This document shows, piece after piece, positions 1 to 9,188 of a DNA stretch of 36,301 nucleotides. The notes under the pieces were generated by a model. The model was given only the letters and a program-made list of their open reading frames with translations. It had not been told where the DNA came from and searched no databases. The stretch's first letter is position 1; each line of letters opens with the position of its first letter. Position numbers and translations under genes: made by a program. Origin of the DNA: a virus; the IMG/VR virus record IMGVR_UViG_3300021438_000044, positions 1 through 36,301 of that record. The stretch is one strand, 5' to 3'.

Positions 1-2
1 CC

Positions 3-41
3 CAATCTTCTGCAAATGAAGTTTTAAAGGGGGGTGTATGA
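3..41 (+). CDS. 3' end of an upstream gene (partial)
   Basis: An open frame enters from the left edge and stops with TGA at 39-41. It overlaps the ATG of the small terminase gene in an ATGA arrangement. Only about 12 codons are visible and no function can be given. The coupling to the next gene and the Shine-Dalgarno sequence inside it (AAGGGGGG) suggest a real gene end. The two other frames stop earlier. Confidence 0.35.
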   Translation, partial: QSSANEVLKGGV

Positions 42-514
42 GCGTTAAAAACAAACTGCCACCTGAACTTCACATAGTTCATGGCACAAAAGGACAAAAC
101 CAAGGAACTTTGCTTCCTGAAAAAGTTAGGGCGAGAATCCCTAAAGCTTATTGGCTAACCAATCCATCAGCTTGGAACGAAGATCGGTTTATTGAAGAAA
201 CTGCTGAATATCTTTTTAATGTTTATGGCATAGGTTCAGAACAGGATCAACATACGCTTTCATTCCTAGCAACTCAAATCACACTTTACATACAATGTTT
301 GATTAAGGTTAAAGAAGAAGGCATTGTTACTGAATACAACAATGGCAAAACATTAGGACCATCGCCTTATATGTCTTTAATGGACAAGCTTCTTCAACGA
401 ATTATTATTTTGATGAACGAATTAGGATTAACGCCTAGGGGCAGATTACAAAAGACAGCTTCCGATAATTCTAGCATTGGCGATCTAATGACAGGTCCTG
501 ATAACTTTAAATGA
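38..514 (+). CDS. terS: Terminase small subunit, P27-like
   Basis: This 158-residue protein is the likely DNA-recognition subunit of the packaging motor. It would bind the packaging site and hand DNA to the large subunit encoded directly downstream. The N-terminal stretch with a glycine turn (residues 9-20), the helical middle, and the conserved C-terminal LTPRGRLQK segment fit the P27 family of HK97-type phages. Length is typical. The start has a very strong ribosome site (AAGGGGGG). The end overlaps the large subunit start by 4 bases (ATGA), so the two are translationally coupled. Confidence 0.85.
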   Translation: MSVKNKLPPELHIVHGTKGQNQGTLLPEKVRARIPKAYWLTNPSAWNEDRFIEETAEYLFNVYGIGSEQDQHTLSFLATQITLYIQCLIKVKEEGIVTEYNNGKTLGPSPYMSLMDKLLQRIIILMNELGLTPRGRLQKTASDNSSIGDLMTGPDNFK

Positions 515-2172
515 ACGATTGGCAAGATGGAATACAATATGCCATTGATGTAACCAAAGGCAATATTGAAGTATGTAATGATGTAAAGTTGGCTTGCCAA
601 AGATTGTTAGATTTTATGGGCGATCGGCAATGGGAATTTGAGTTTCACGAAAAATATGTTCGGCACTTCTTAAAGTTTGTTGAACTTCTAAAACACACCA
701 AAGGTCCTGATGCAGGTAAGCCCATAATTCTTGAGCCATTCCAAATTATGCTCATTTGTGCCATTTATGGCTTTAGGCACAAAAAAGATGTAACCAAAAG
801 AATGACCACAGATGTCATTGTCTTTATTCCTAGAAAAGCAGGTAAATCTACACTAACAGCAGTTATAGCCTTATACGAATTAACCTATGGTGAAGCAGGT
901 GCTGAAGTCTTTACTTTGGCTACCAATCGTGAACAAGCTACTATTGTATTTGATGCGGCAAGAGGTATGGTTGAATCTATGGGTGCAAATGCCCAAGCTT
1001 TATTTAATGTTAGTAAATATCACATTGGTAAAGCAGGCGATAGCCAATCTATGTTTAGGGCTTTATCTAGGGACAATAAAAAGTCAGGCGATGGTAAGAA
1101 TGCTTCTTGTGCGATTATAGACGAAGCCGCACAAATTGTTGATCGTAACTCAATTGAAGTTATCCATTCAGGTATGGTGGCTCGTAAAAATCCATTGCGT
1201 ATATACATAACCACAGCTTCATTTACTAAAGACACAAAATTCTATGAAGACATGAGTGCTTTCCAAGCTATGCTTCATGGCGAAGCTAAAGATAATCCAC
1301 ATTGGTTTGGATTATTATATTCGCTTGATCCGCAGGATAATTGGCGTGAACCTAAAACTTGGGCTAAAGCTAATCCAATGCATGGCATATCCATATATCA
1401 ATCTGCAATTGAAGAACGATGCGAACAAGCAAAACTTAAACCTGCATCATTAAATGAGTTTCTATGTAAAACACTTAACATATATGTAAGTGCCAACACA
1501 GCATGGATTGACAGACAATATTGGGATGATTCTGTAGGCGAATCTAAACCCGAACCTGAAGAAGTATTTATTGGCTTTGACCTTGCGGCAACACGAGATT
1601 TAAACGCAGTATGCACATTAAAACGCTATGCAGAAGACGATTATTTTGCAGAGTTTAAATTCTTCCTACCTGAAGATGGTCTTGCATTAGTTCCTAGTCA
1701 TTATCGTTCTATTTTTGACCAAGCTGTTCAATCAGGCATCCTTAAAATTACAGAAGGCAATGTAATGGATGATAGAGAAATTTCAGAATACATAAAACAA
1801 CAAGCTACAACATATAACATTAAAGAAGTTGGCTATGACGCCTACAATGCCGCTAGTTTAATTGCTAGGTTACACGAAAATGGCATTCCTGTTAAAAAGG
1901 TAGGACAAGGTATGGCAGTTTTAAGCAATCCTTCCAAGCATACTGAAAAGCTTATTATGCAACATTCTATTAAACATGATGGTAACCCATTCCTAGGTTG
2001 GCAACTTGGAAACTCTGAAGTATATGAAGATGTGAATGGAAATATTAAGATTCGTAAAAATGAAAGTGATAAATCAGCGAAGATTGATGGTATAATCGCA
2101 CTTATTATTGCGATGCATTGCTCATTGGATCATCCATTGACATCTACTTCATTTGGCTTCAGAAGTATTTAA
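511..2172 (+). CDS. terL: Terminase large subunit
   Basis: This 553-residue protein is the ATPase and nuclease that cuts concatemeric DNA and pumps it into the prohead. The Walker A-like motif PRKAGKS is at about 107-113 and Walker B with its catalytic glutamate (AIIDEAA) at 201-207. The RNase H-fold nuclease follows, with a first acidic motif in FIGFDLAAT near 352-360 and a late acidic residue in KIDGIIALI near 523-531. This is the Terminase_1 (HK97/P27-associated) architecture at its usual length. It overlaps terS by 4 bases and is followed after 9 bases by the portal gene. Confidence 0.95.
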   Translation: MNDWQDGIQYAIDVTKGNIEVCNDVKLACQRLLDFMGDRQWEFEFHEKYVRHFLKFVELLKHTKGPDAGKPIILEPFQIMLICAIYGFRHKKDVTKRMTTDVIVFIPRKAGKSTLTAVIALYELTYGEAGAEVFTLATNREQATIVFDAARGMVESMGANAQALFNVSKYHIGKAGDSQSMFRALSRDNKKSGDGKNASCAIIDEAAQIVDRNSIEVIHSGMVARKNPLRIYITTASFTKDTKFYEDMSAFQAMLHGEAKDNPHWFGLLYSLDPQDNWREPKTWAKANPMHGISIYQSAIEERCEQAKLKPASLNEFLCKTLNIYVSANTAWIDRQYWDDSVGESKPEPEEVFIGFDLAATRDLNAVCTLKRYAEDDYFAEFKFFLPEDGLALVPSHYRSIFDQAVQSGILKITEGNVMDDREISEYIKQQATTYNIKEVGYDAYNAASLIARLHENGIPVKKVGQGMAVLSNPSKHTEKLIMQHSIKHDGNPFLGWQLGNSEVYEDVNGNIKIRKNESDKSAKIDGIIALIIAMHCSLDHPLTSTSFGFRSI

Positions 2173-2181
2173 AGGAAAAAC

Positions 2182-3591
2182 ATGGCTCTACTAGATATAT
2201 TCAAAAGAAAATCAAACGCAAACACTTCTGAAAGCAATACTCTTTTTGGTCAAACTGCACTAGGAAACAATGTCCTACGCAATGCAGGTGGCAAAGGCTA
2301 TCAAGCCAATAATCAATTATTATATGTAACAACATCATCTGTTAATACAGCAGGTCGTGTTGTTGATATGTCTGTATTAAGCAAGAACTCTACAGTCATG
2401 GCTTGTGTAGGTGCTAAAGCTAGAGCATTGGCTCAATTACCTATTAACATTATGGCTTATAGAGAAGATGGCACTTTAGTTAATGCTATTACCGATCCTA
2501 ATGTATCAAACAGAGATAAAGCAAAAGCAAAAGCAGTTTATAACCTATTAAACAATCCAAATAACTATCAATCTACATACGAATTTTGGTATCAATGGTC
2601 AATGTGGTATGACCTAGCAGGTGAAACATTTACTGCATTATGGCGTAAAGACCAATCTAATCCTACGCTAACACCAATGGAAATGTATTTGCTAGATTCG
2701 ACACTTATTACTGCTCAAATTACAGAAACTCGCTATCCTACATACAGACTTTCAACTTCTACATACGGATTTAACAAAGATACACCATTAGATTACTTCC
2801 AAGTCATTCATGCTTCAGAAGCGGCATGGCAAGGTTCAGCAGGTTTCAATAAAGGCATTCTTGCAGTTGAATTAGTAAGTTTGGATCAGGACATTGACCT
2901 TTATAGCAACTTCATTATGTTGAATGGCGCTAAACCAAGTGGTATGTTCGTTACAGACCAAGTAATTCCTGATGCTAAATTTAAAGAAATTGCGGCAAGA
3001 CTTAAAGAGGCATGGACTAGCCTAACAGGTTCTAAATCAACTGATTTAAGCAAGCCCGGTCAAGGTATGTTATTAGACAATGGCATGAAATATATGCCGC
3101 TTGATATGCTTACACTTCAAGATGCAGATGCTAGAGCATTAAAAGATCAAACTATGAAGCGTATTTGTGGTTTGTTTGGCGTTCCACCTGCATTAGTAGG
3201 TATTACAGATCAAAAGTATAATAATACGCAAACAATGCTAGATGAATTTTATAAATCTACTATGTTGCCTATCATTACTAATATTGAACAGAAGTTTGGT
3301 GCAAATCTGCTTTCAGGTTATCCAAATCTTTGCATTCAATTCCAAACAGAGCAAATTCTTAAAGGTGCGCCATTAGATCAAATGAATTATGCAGTAGCAG
3401 GTGTTAATGCAGGTATTCTTACTCCAAATGAAGCTAGAGAATATTTAGGCAAACAAAATATTGCTGATGCAGACAAATTAAAAGATAACAATAAACAAGC
3501 ACAACCCATTAGTGGCACTTCACCACAAGATACAGGTGGTGGCGGCAATACTTCTAGCGTTGGCAAAACAGGTCAGGCAGGTAAGGCTTAA
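2182..3591 (+). CDS. Portal protein, HK97 family
   Basis: This 469-residue protein would form the dodecameric ring at the packaging vertex. The core resembles HK97-family portals: an N-terminal segment ending in the STVMACVGAKARALAQLP helix, a WYDLAGETF region, and a C-terminal FGVPPALVGI segment. The last 30 residues are Gly/Ser/Gln-rich and probably disordered. An AAAGGAAA ribosome site precedes the start. The stop overlaps the first base of the next small ORF's ATG. Confidence 0.93.
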   Translation: MALLDIFKRKSNANTSESNTLFGQTALGNNVLRNAGGKGYQANNQLLYVTTSSVNTAGRVVDMSVLSKNSTVMACVGAKARALAQLPINIMAYREDGTLVNAITDPNVSNRDKAKAKAVYNLLNNPNNYQSTYEFWYQWSMWYDLAGETFTALWRKDQSNPTLTPMEMYLLDSTLITAQITETRYPTYRLSTSTYGFNKDTPLDYFQVIHASEAAWQGSAGFNKGILAVELVSLDQDIDLYSNFIMLNGAKPSGMFVTDQVIPDAKFKEIAARLKEAWTSLTGSKSTDLSKPGQGMLLDNGMKYMPLDMLTLQDADARALKDQTMKRICGLFGVPPALVGITDQKYNNTQTMLDEFYKSTMLPIITNIEQKFGANLLSGYPNLCIQFQTEQILKGAPLDQMNYAVAGVNAGILTPNEAREYLGKQNIADADKLKDNNKQAQPISGTSPQDTGGGGNTSSVGKTGQAGKA

Positions 3592-3701
3592 TGACATTAA
3601 AAGAGTTACTTAATAAATTAACCCAACAGGCATTAAAGCGACAACCGCAACCTGTTAAAACTAACGGAATGAAAGAAAAGGGAGTAAAAATAAATGGCTA
3701 G
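3591..3701 (+). CDS. Small ORF between portal and protease
   Basis: This 36-codon ORF begins on the last base of the portal stop codon (TAATG) and ends 8 bases inside the protease gene. It is rich in Lys and Gln (start MTLKELLNKLTQQ) with a helical, basic look. I do not recognise it. The tight overlaps on both sides suggest it couples translation of portal and protease. It may be a real small protein or mainly a coupling leader. The protease ribosome site (AAAGGGAG) lies inside it. Confidence 0.5.
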   Translation: MTLKELLNKLTQQALKRQPQPVKTNGMKEKGVKING

Positions 3702-4500
3702 TAAAGATATTAAGTTTTTATTTGAAAGCAAAGTTGCTCTCGGCATTAAAGCTGATGAAGCACAAGATTCAAGTGGTCAAATTGAAGCTACTGTAACGAC
3801 TTGGGGTGCTAGAACAGGTGCTGATGGTCGTAAATTCAATTATCAACCTGAAGGCTTTGCACAATGGGCAGATGAATTTGCTAAATCAGGCAAACCACTT
3901 CCTATGTTCTTCCAACATAACGATCAATCAATGCCTGTAGGCGAATGGACATCATTTGAATTTACAGAAAAAGGCATGGATGCTAAAGGTCGTTTATTTA
4001 CTAATACAACAGCAGGTAAAGACCTATATACCATTATGAAAGAATCACCAAACATGGTTGGTGGTGTTTCTGTAGGTGCTTATGCTGATGAATATGCAAT
4101 GGTTGATGAAAGTGGCAACCCATTAGATGATGATGCAGACATGGAAGAAGGTTTCTTTCAAATCACTAAAGGTGGATTACAAGAAGTATCAATCGTTATG
4201 CAACCAAATAATCTTGAATGTAATGTTTCTAAATTAGAATCTTGTTTCCGTGAAGATGGAACATTAGATTTAAAACTAATCGAGAAGGCATTGCGTGATG
4301 CAAAACTTTCAAGAAAAGATGCGACCACCGCGTCTTCAATTTTCAAACAAATTTTAGCAACTCGTGATGAGGCTAAAGTTGAGGTTGAAAAAGCACCTAA
4401 TCAGAGTGATGCTGATGCGGTGGTAAATGAGCAAGATATTCTTAATGCCTTGGCAGAGAGAGATTTGCTCAAAACTCTTAACAATCGTCTAAAAGGATAA
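3694..4500 (+). CDS. Prohead maturation protease
   Basis: This 268-residue protein is a likely HK97-type serine protease (peptidase U35-like) that cleaves the capsid delta domain after assembly. The expected catalytic residues are visible: His75 in FFQHN, Ser126 in GGVSVGA, and the LQEVSIVMQPNN strand at 162-173 with Glu164. After residue 180 a helical, charged extension (Lys/Asp/Ala-rich, about 90 residues) probably acts as an encapsidation or scaffolding segment. It lies directly before the capsid gene, as in HK97. Confidence 0.9.
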   Translation: MASKDIKFLFESKVALGIKADEAQDSSGQIEATVTTWGARTGADGRKFNYQPEGFAQWADEFAKSGKPLPMFFQHNDQSMPVGEWTSFEFTEKGMDAKGRLFTNTTAGKDLYTIMKESPNMVGGVSVGAYADEYAMVDESGNPLDDDADMEEGFFQITKGGLQEVSIVMQPNNLECNVSKLESCFREDGTLDLKLIEKALRDAKLSRKDATTASSIFKQILATRDEAKVEVEKAPNQSDADAVVNEQDILNALAERDLLKTLNNRLKG

Positions 4501-4503
4501 ATT

Positions 4504-5865
4504 ATGTCAGACAAAATTATCGAAAAGCTAGACGCTATTGAGCAAGCACAAGTTGAAGCAGTTGAATCTGTTAAAGCTGATGTTGATGCTAAATTAGCTG
4601 AAAGCCAAAAAGCAGTAGAAGAAAAAGTTGTATCATTTGAAGAAAAAGTAGCGGCTCTTGAAGCTAAAGTTGCTTCTATCGGTGCAACACCTTTAATCAA
4701 AACTTACAAAACGATTTCTCAAGAAGTTAATCGTTCTGTTAAAGAGCAATTAAAAGCTTTCTACGAAAAAGGTAGCAAAGTTGAAAAAGAACTTAAAATG
4801 TTTGAAGATGTTGGTCAATATGACGCTTACATCAAAGAAGCTTCAGCATTAACAGGTTCAGGTGCAGGCGTTGGTGGTAGAACTGCTTATGATCCTGTAT
4901 TCGTTCCATTAAGACTTGCTAACCCAATGCGCGGTGTATCTCGTTCTGTTGCTACTGATGGTGCTACTTACCAATTCCGTGCTAAAACAGGTAACGCAGG
5001 TGCGGCATGGGGCTATGCAATTCAAAACAATGGTTCAGCTACAACTGAAGATACAAACATTTGGCAATTAACATTGCAAGACTTAAATGTTCAATTCCCA
5101 ATCAGAACTGCGGCTTTAGATGACATCGATGGTTTAGAATCAAATGTTGTTTCAGATATGCTTCTTGAGTTCTCACAACAAGAAGGTTTATCAATGATTC
5201 AAAATAACGACCAAGGTGCTACATCATTACCTTATGGTGGTTCTAATGGTCTTCGTGGTCTTGATCAATACGCAGGTGCTAATGCAACCTTTACAGGCGG
5301 CACAACTTCTGTTTCAGCATTTGGGACAAGTGGCACAGGCTCAACATCAGGTCTTCATTCATTAGCAACTTATGACCAATTAACATCTAACACAAACTCT
5401 GTAACTACAAACAATGTAACTTACAAAGATATTGTTAATTTAATCTACGCTTTACCACAAGAATATTGGACAGAATCAACAAAATTTGTTATCAATCCAA
5501 TCATGCTTGGTGCAATTCGTGGTTTAACAGATACACAAGGTCGCCCAATCTATGTTGATGGTCTTGCTAGACCTGATGGCATCGTTGGCACATTACTCGG
5601 CTTCGATGTAGTGGTAAATAAATATGTTGATCTTCCAAACCAAGCTTCAACAGGTGCGGCAGGAACAACATCTAAATATCCAATCTTCTTTGCTGATTGG
5701 TCTAAATACCATGCAATCGTTGATCGTTTAAATATGGTAATGCGCCGCTACGACCAAACACTACCCGGCTATATCACATTCTATGGTGAGAAGCGTTTAG
5801 CAACTTCTGTTGTTAATCCATTTGCAGGTGTTCGTTACAGATCAACTGCAACTGCTAATAGCTAG
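4504..5865 (+). CDS. Major capsid protein, HK97 fold, with delta domain
   Basis: This 453-residue protein is the main shell subunit. Residues 5-62 form a strongly predicted coiled coil (Glu/Ala/Lys/Val heptads), the scaffolding delta domain removed by the protease. The mature region includes KEASALTGSG at 111-120 and a C-terminal YGEKRLATSVVNPFAGV segment typical of HK97-fold capsids. The ribosome site AAAGGATAA is at the end of the protease gene. A strong intrinsic terminator follows. A shorter paralogue lies downstream at 5941-6975. Confidence 0.95.
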   Translation: MSDKIIEKLDAIEQAQVEAVESVKADVDAKLAESQKAVEEKVVSFEEKVAALEAKVASIGATPLIKTYKTISQEVNRSVKEQLKAFYEKGSKVEKELKMFEDVGQYDAYIKEASALTGSGAGVGGRTAYDPVFVPLRLANPMRGVSRSVATDGATYQFRAKTGNAGAAWGYAIQNNGSATTEDTNIWQLTLQDLNVQFPIRTAALDDIDGLESNVVSDMLLEFSQQEGLSMIQNNDQGATSLPYGGSNGLRGLDQYAGANATFTGGTTSVSAFGTSGTGSTSGLHSLATYDQLTSNTNSVTTNNVTYKDIVNLIYALPQEYWTESTKFVINPIMLGAIRGLTDTQGRPIYVDGLARPDGIVGTLLGFDVVVNKYVDLPNQASTGAAGTTSKYPIFFADWSKYHAIVDRLNMVMRRYDQTLPGYITFYGEKRLATSVVNPFAGVRYRSTATANS

Positions 5866-5888
5866 TAGTTAGTAACAAAATGTAGGAC

Positions 5889-5921
5889 AAAAGGGCGAGT
5901 TAATCGCTTGCCCTTTTTTTT
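5889..5921 (+). terminator. Intrinsic terminator after the major capsid gene
   Basis: An 11-bp stem with one G-T pair (5889-5899 with 5907-5917) and a 7-base loop is followed by a run of T to 5921. This is a classic Rho-independent terminator. Its place just behind the capsid gene suggests it stops most transcripts there. That would give high capsid and lower downstream expression, with partial read-through into the tail genes. Confidence 0.88.
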
Positions 5922-5940
5922 AATCAATTAGGAATAGACC

Positions 5941-6975
5941 ATGAACATAACTGAAAAAATTTTAGATGGCATCAAACAGACGCTTGAAACAGGAAGCAAG
6001 GTTAATATTGGCCTTAAAGAAGCTTCTGCTCTTACAGGCTCGGGTGATGGTGTAGGTGGTCGCACCTACTTTGATGATGCATTTGCGGCATTAAGATATG
6101 CAAACCCTTTTAGACAAGGGTCAAGACAAATTAAAGCAAGCGGTTCATCTGTGCAATTTGTAGCTAAAACAGGTAATGCGGCTAACTCAACTAACCCTTG
6201 GCTTTATGCAGTAACACCAAATTCAGGTTCGCCAAACATTGCAACATCTATTTGGCAACTACCAACAAGAGTAATTACTGCTCAATTGCCAATCAGAACA
6301 GCGGCAATGAGTGATATTAACTATTTAAATGAAGCTTTAGTAAAAGATTTATTTTTAGAATTTTCGTCTTTAGAAGCACAATCTATGGCTACTAATAATG
6401 ACCAATCAGGCTCAACAACCACAGCTACAGGTGGCGTTAATGGCTTGCGTGGCTTATCTTATTATGCAACTAGCACTTCTTCTGCATCTTATGGTTCAAG
6501 TGGTTCTGCTATTACTAATGGTATTCATACAATTTTAAAGAAAACATTTACAGCGGCTTCAGTAACTTACGATAATATTGTTGATACAGTTAATCTTTTA
6601 CCTGCTCAATATTGGTCATTACCAACAACAGCTTGGCATATGCATCCTGATTTAATTGTTCAATTAAGAAAATTAAAAGGTTCTACAGGTGGACAACCAA
6701 TGTTTATTGAAGCAGGCGATGAAGATGGTGGTGCAGTAGCTTATGTATTTGGCTTTCCTGTAATCCCTAATCCATATCTAGAAACACCTGCGGCAGGTTC
6801 TTTATCAGCAGTTTTAGCAAATTGGGATCAATTTATGACTATTGCTGATGTTGAAGACATGAATGTTCAAGCTATGGAACAAACAGCACCGGGCTTTGTA
6901 ACCCTTTATGCTGAAAAACGACTTGTATCAACAATCAGAAATCCATTTGCAGGCGTTTATTTAATAGGGGCATAA
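5941..6975 (+). CDS. Second capsid protein: delta-less paralogue of the major capsid protein
   Basis: This 344-residue protein is plainly homologous to the major capsid protein upstream. KEASALTGSG (26-35 here, 111-120 there) is followed by a matching GVGGRT block, then AKTGNA, PIRTAA, NGLRGL, and a closing YAEKRL..RNPFAGVY. It lacks the roughly 85-residue coiled-coil scaffold region and keeps only a short leader. It has its own AGGAATAG ribosome site and lies behind the terminator, so lower expression is expected. It could be a minor shell subunit (for example pentons or a specific vertex) or a decoration-type protein. Homology is read directly; role is inferred. Confidence 0.88.
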   Translation: MNITEKILDGIKQTLETGSKVNIGLKEASALTGSGDGVGGRTYFDDAFAALRYANPFRQGSRQIKASGSSVQFVAKTGNAANSTNPWLYAVTPNSGSPNIATSIWQLPTRVITAQLPIRTAAMSDINYLNEALVKDLFLEFSSLEAQSMATNNDQSGSTTTATGGVNGLRGLSYYATSTSSASYGSSGSAITNGIHTILKKTFTAASVTYDNIVDTVNLLPAQYWSLPTTAWHMHPDLIVQLRKLKGSTGGQPMFIEAGDEDGGAVAYVFGFPVIPNPYLETPAAGSLSAVLANWDQFMTIADVEDMNVQAMEQTAPGFVTLYAEKRLVSTIRNPFAGVYLIGA

Positions 6976-6976
6976 T

Positions 6977-7642
6977 ATGGCAGATACGCTTGGACAAGTA
7001 GCTTATGGCTCTACGAACAATCCATTCAACTATGATAAGGTTGAGCAGATTGATCGTGATTTGTCCACAAGTTGGCTAACATTAGATGAAATCACACAAC
7101 AATTAAACTTGTTTGGTGATGAATCTCAAGATGACTATTTAACAGGTCTTGAATTGGCAGTTCGTATGCATATTGAGGATTATCTCGGTATGCCTATATT
7201 CAATACATCTTACAGGGTTTATTATGGATTAAGTTCCCTTTACGCAAGCCCTGTATGTCTTGATTTGCCTGAAGTTTCATATACTGATTCATTTGGATCA
7301 GGAAGTGTAACGATTAATTCTGTTAAATACTATAATGGCAATACTCCAAGCGAACTGATTACATTGGCTAGTTCTAATTACTATTACGACAAGTCAGGTA
7401 ATAAAGTAATTCTTCCAAATGGAACGCCTAGCAATATTAGCCAAAACAGAACTTCACCTATTGTTGTGGAATATACAGTAGCACCTAATTTTTTATCACA
7501 ATATCCTGTGATTAAACAAGCGGCTTTATTGTTATTGACACATCTTTATAACAATAGATCAGAAACTAATTTTGGTGCATTGCAAAATATTCCTTATGGT
7601 GTAGATGCTTTATTAAGACCATATAAACCACTTGTAATGTAG
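6977..7642 (+). CDS. Head-tail connector, HK97 gp6-like
   Basis: This 221-residue protein is the likely adaptor ring under the portal. The segment LTLDEITQQLNL...DDYLTGLELAVRMHIEDYLG (about 36-72) is the hallmark helical core of gp6-like connectors. The rest is longer and more beta-rich than in HK97 gp6. It starts 2 bases after the second capsid gene with an AGGGGC ribosome site and is followed by the head-closure candidate. Confidence 0.8.
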   Translation: MADTLGQVAYGSTNNPFNYDKVEQIDRDLSTSWLTLDEITQQLNLFGDESQDDYLTGLELAVRMHIEDYLGMPIFNTSYRVYYGLSSLYASPVCLDLPEVSYTDSFGSGSVTINSVKYYNGNTPSELITLASSNYYYDKSGNKVILPNGTPSNISQNRTSPIVVEYTVAPNFLSQYPVIKQAALLLLTHLYNNRSETNFGALQNIPYGVDALLRPYKPLVM

Positions 7643-7650
7643 GGATATAA

Positions 7651-7995
7651 ATGGCAATTAAACGCTATGAGAATGTGGATGTTAATACGCTTACCTTTGG
7701 CACAGATGCCTATGGCGAACAAACAACTACAATAACAAAGAAATTTACAGGCAGACCATTGGTTAGTTCTGTAAAAAATTCTTTACAAATAACAGGCGAT
7801 ACTCGTATTTACCAAGATTTAATTAATTTTAAATTTAATTTTACGCCTTGGATGCAAGATGTAATTGTCAATCAAAATCTTTATTCGTTTAAATGGCGAA
7901 ATCAAGATTGGCGAATTACAAATGCAATTGAATCTGATGATAAAATGAGTGTTACAATGTTATGTTATCGTTCTGATCCTGTTACGAAAGTATAA
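7651..7995 (+). CDS. Head closure protein (head-tail joining), probable
   Basis: This is a 114-residue beta-rich protein directly after the gp6-like connector. The size, the order, and the pattern of an opening TFGTDAYGEQTTT strand, a central hydrophobic barrel, and an FKWRNQDWRITNAIESDD segment fit SPP1 gp16-like head-closure proteins. These sit between adaptor ring and tail terminator. Sequence similarity by eye is modest, so position carries much of the weight. The ribosome site is AGGGAT. Confidence 0.65.
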   Translation: MAIKRYENVDVNTLTFGTDAYGEQTTTITKKFTGRPLVSSVKNSLQITGDTRIYQDLINFKFNFTPWMQDVIVNQNLYSFKWRNQDWRITNAIESDDKMSVTMLCYRSDPVTKV

Positions 7996-7998
7996 AAA

Positions 7999-8418
7999 AT
8001 GGCTACGCAACAGAATGTTAATCAGTATGCAAAAGCAATACAGGCTCAATTAACAAGTATAGTTACACCTGTTCCTGTATATGCTAATTTCAACAGAAAC
8101 TTTGCAACTGAACCCAAGTTTATTACTTGGCATTTAAGAAATGTGCATCAACCTGTATATGCAGGTCAGTATCAAAGCAATAAAGGTATTGATAGACCTA
8201 TATTCCAAATTAGTGTTTTCTCAACCACTATGGAAGATAACTTTCAAATAAGCAATACAATTTTACAGTCGCTACATGGTTATAGTGGTTTATTTGGTGG
8301 TGCTACTTATGGCTTCCAAATATCTAAAGCTGATGTAGTATGGTTATATAATGGATACGACAATGAGATCAATCTATATACGATACATATGGATTGCACT
8401 ATAGATATACCAACATAA
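7999..8418 (+). CDS. Tail terminator / tail completion protein, probable
   Basis: This 139-residue protein has an amphipathic N-terminal helix (about 5-20) followed by beta strands (RPIFQISVFS, INLYTIHMDCTIDI). It lies just before the tail tube gene. These features fit the small alpha/beta proteins that cap the tail (lambda gpU, SPP1 gp17 or DUF3168 type). No signature motif settles it. The gene starts 3 bases after the previous stop. Confidence 0.6.
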   Translation: MATQQNVNQYAKAIQAQLTSIVTPVPVYANFNRNFATEPKFITWHLRNVHQPVYAGQYQSNKGIDRPIFQISVFSTTMEDNFQISNTILQSLHGYSGLFGGATYGFQISKADVVWLYNGYDNEINLYTIHMDCTIDIPT

Positions 8419-8451
8419 GAATTTTTAATTTTTTTAACGAGGAAATAAATC

Positions 8452-8946
8452 ATGGCATTACCAAATAAAGTCTTACCCGGTTTTAGTGCAACCCTTTATA
8501 TGCAACCTACAGCTTCACCAACAGCTTTAACTACAGCTAACCTTTCAGTTTATGCTTCAGTATCAGCTATTGCTGTTTCAGGCAATGCAGTTCCTGTAGA
8601 AGCTATCCCTGCATTTGGTCAAGATGACGCAGTTGCTTCATTTGGCGTAGCAGGTTCAAGACAATCTGATAAGATTCCTACACAATCTGCACCTACATCA
8701 ATGACAATTACTGCGGCTTGGAATCCATCTGACACTAACCTTCTTTTAATTCGTGGCGATGCTTACAATGGCACAATTGACAGAACATTTGTTATTTCTG
8801 CTACTGATGGAACAAATACAGTTTATTACGCTTTCAATGGTCGTGTATCAGAATTTAAAATTGATTCTGCACCATCTGCTGAAGCTAAATGTATGTTCAC
8901 GATCCATCCACGCGGCAATCAATATGGTTGGTCTAACAACACTTAA
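8452..8946 (+). CDS. Major tail tube protein
   Basis: This 164-residue Ala/Ser/Thr-rich beta protein begins MALPNKVLPGFSATLY, a common opening for siphovirus tube subunits. It has its own good ribosome site (GAGGAAA) after a short AT-rich gap, as expected for an abundant protein. Codon choice is smoother (GCT, CGT, TTC) than in neighbours, as in the major capsid gene. No C-terminal Ig-like extension is present. Its place ahead of the chaperone and tape measure genes supports the call. Confidence 0.82.
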   Translation: MALPNKVLPGFSATLYMQPTASPTALTTANLSVYASVSAIAVSGNAVPVEAIPAFGQDDAVASFGVAGSRQSDKIPTQSAPTSMTITAAWNPSDTNLLLIRGDAYNGTIDRTFVISATDGTNTVYYAFNGRVSEFKIDSAPSAEAKCMFTIHPRGNQYGWSNNT

Positions 8947-8957
8947 TAGAGGTAAAT

Positions 8958-9188
8958 ATGAAGTTATCTGAAGCTATAGAAGTATTAAGTAAAACATATA
9001 AAAGCCTAGATGCTGTGGCTATTGGGCTTCCTGTGGATGCTAAAGAGGTATCAGACGCTTTAGCAAAAGCAGTAAAAGGTAGTCAAGAAGAAGTGGTTTT
9101 AAATGTATTAGCTAAATACAATCCTTTAAGTAAAGAAATTAAAACAAAAGAGAATATTAAAAATGACAGCACAGATAAAGTCGAGTGA
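8958..9188 (+). CDS. Small protein of the tail region, unknown
   Basis: This is a 76-residue, mostly helical, charged protein (start MKLSEAIEVLSKTYKSL, Lys/Glu-rich end). It lies behind the tail tube gene with an AGAGGTAAA ribosome site and overlaps the next gene by 26 bases. I do not recognise the family. Its position would suit a tail assembly factor. Confidence 0.65.
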   Translation: MKLSEAIEVLSKTYKSLDAVAIGLPVDAKEVSDALAKAVKGSQEEVVLNVLAKYNPLSKEIKTKENIKNDSTDKVE

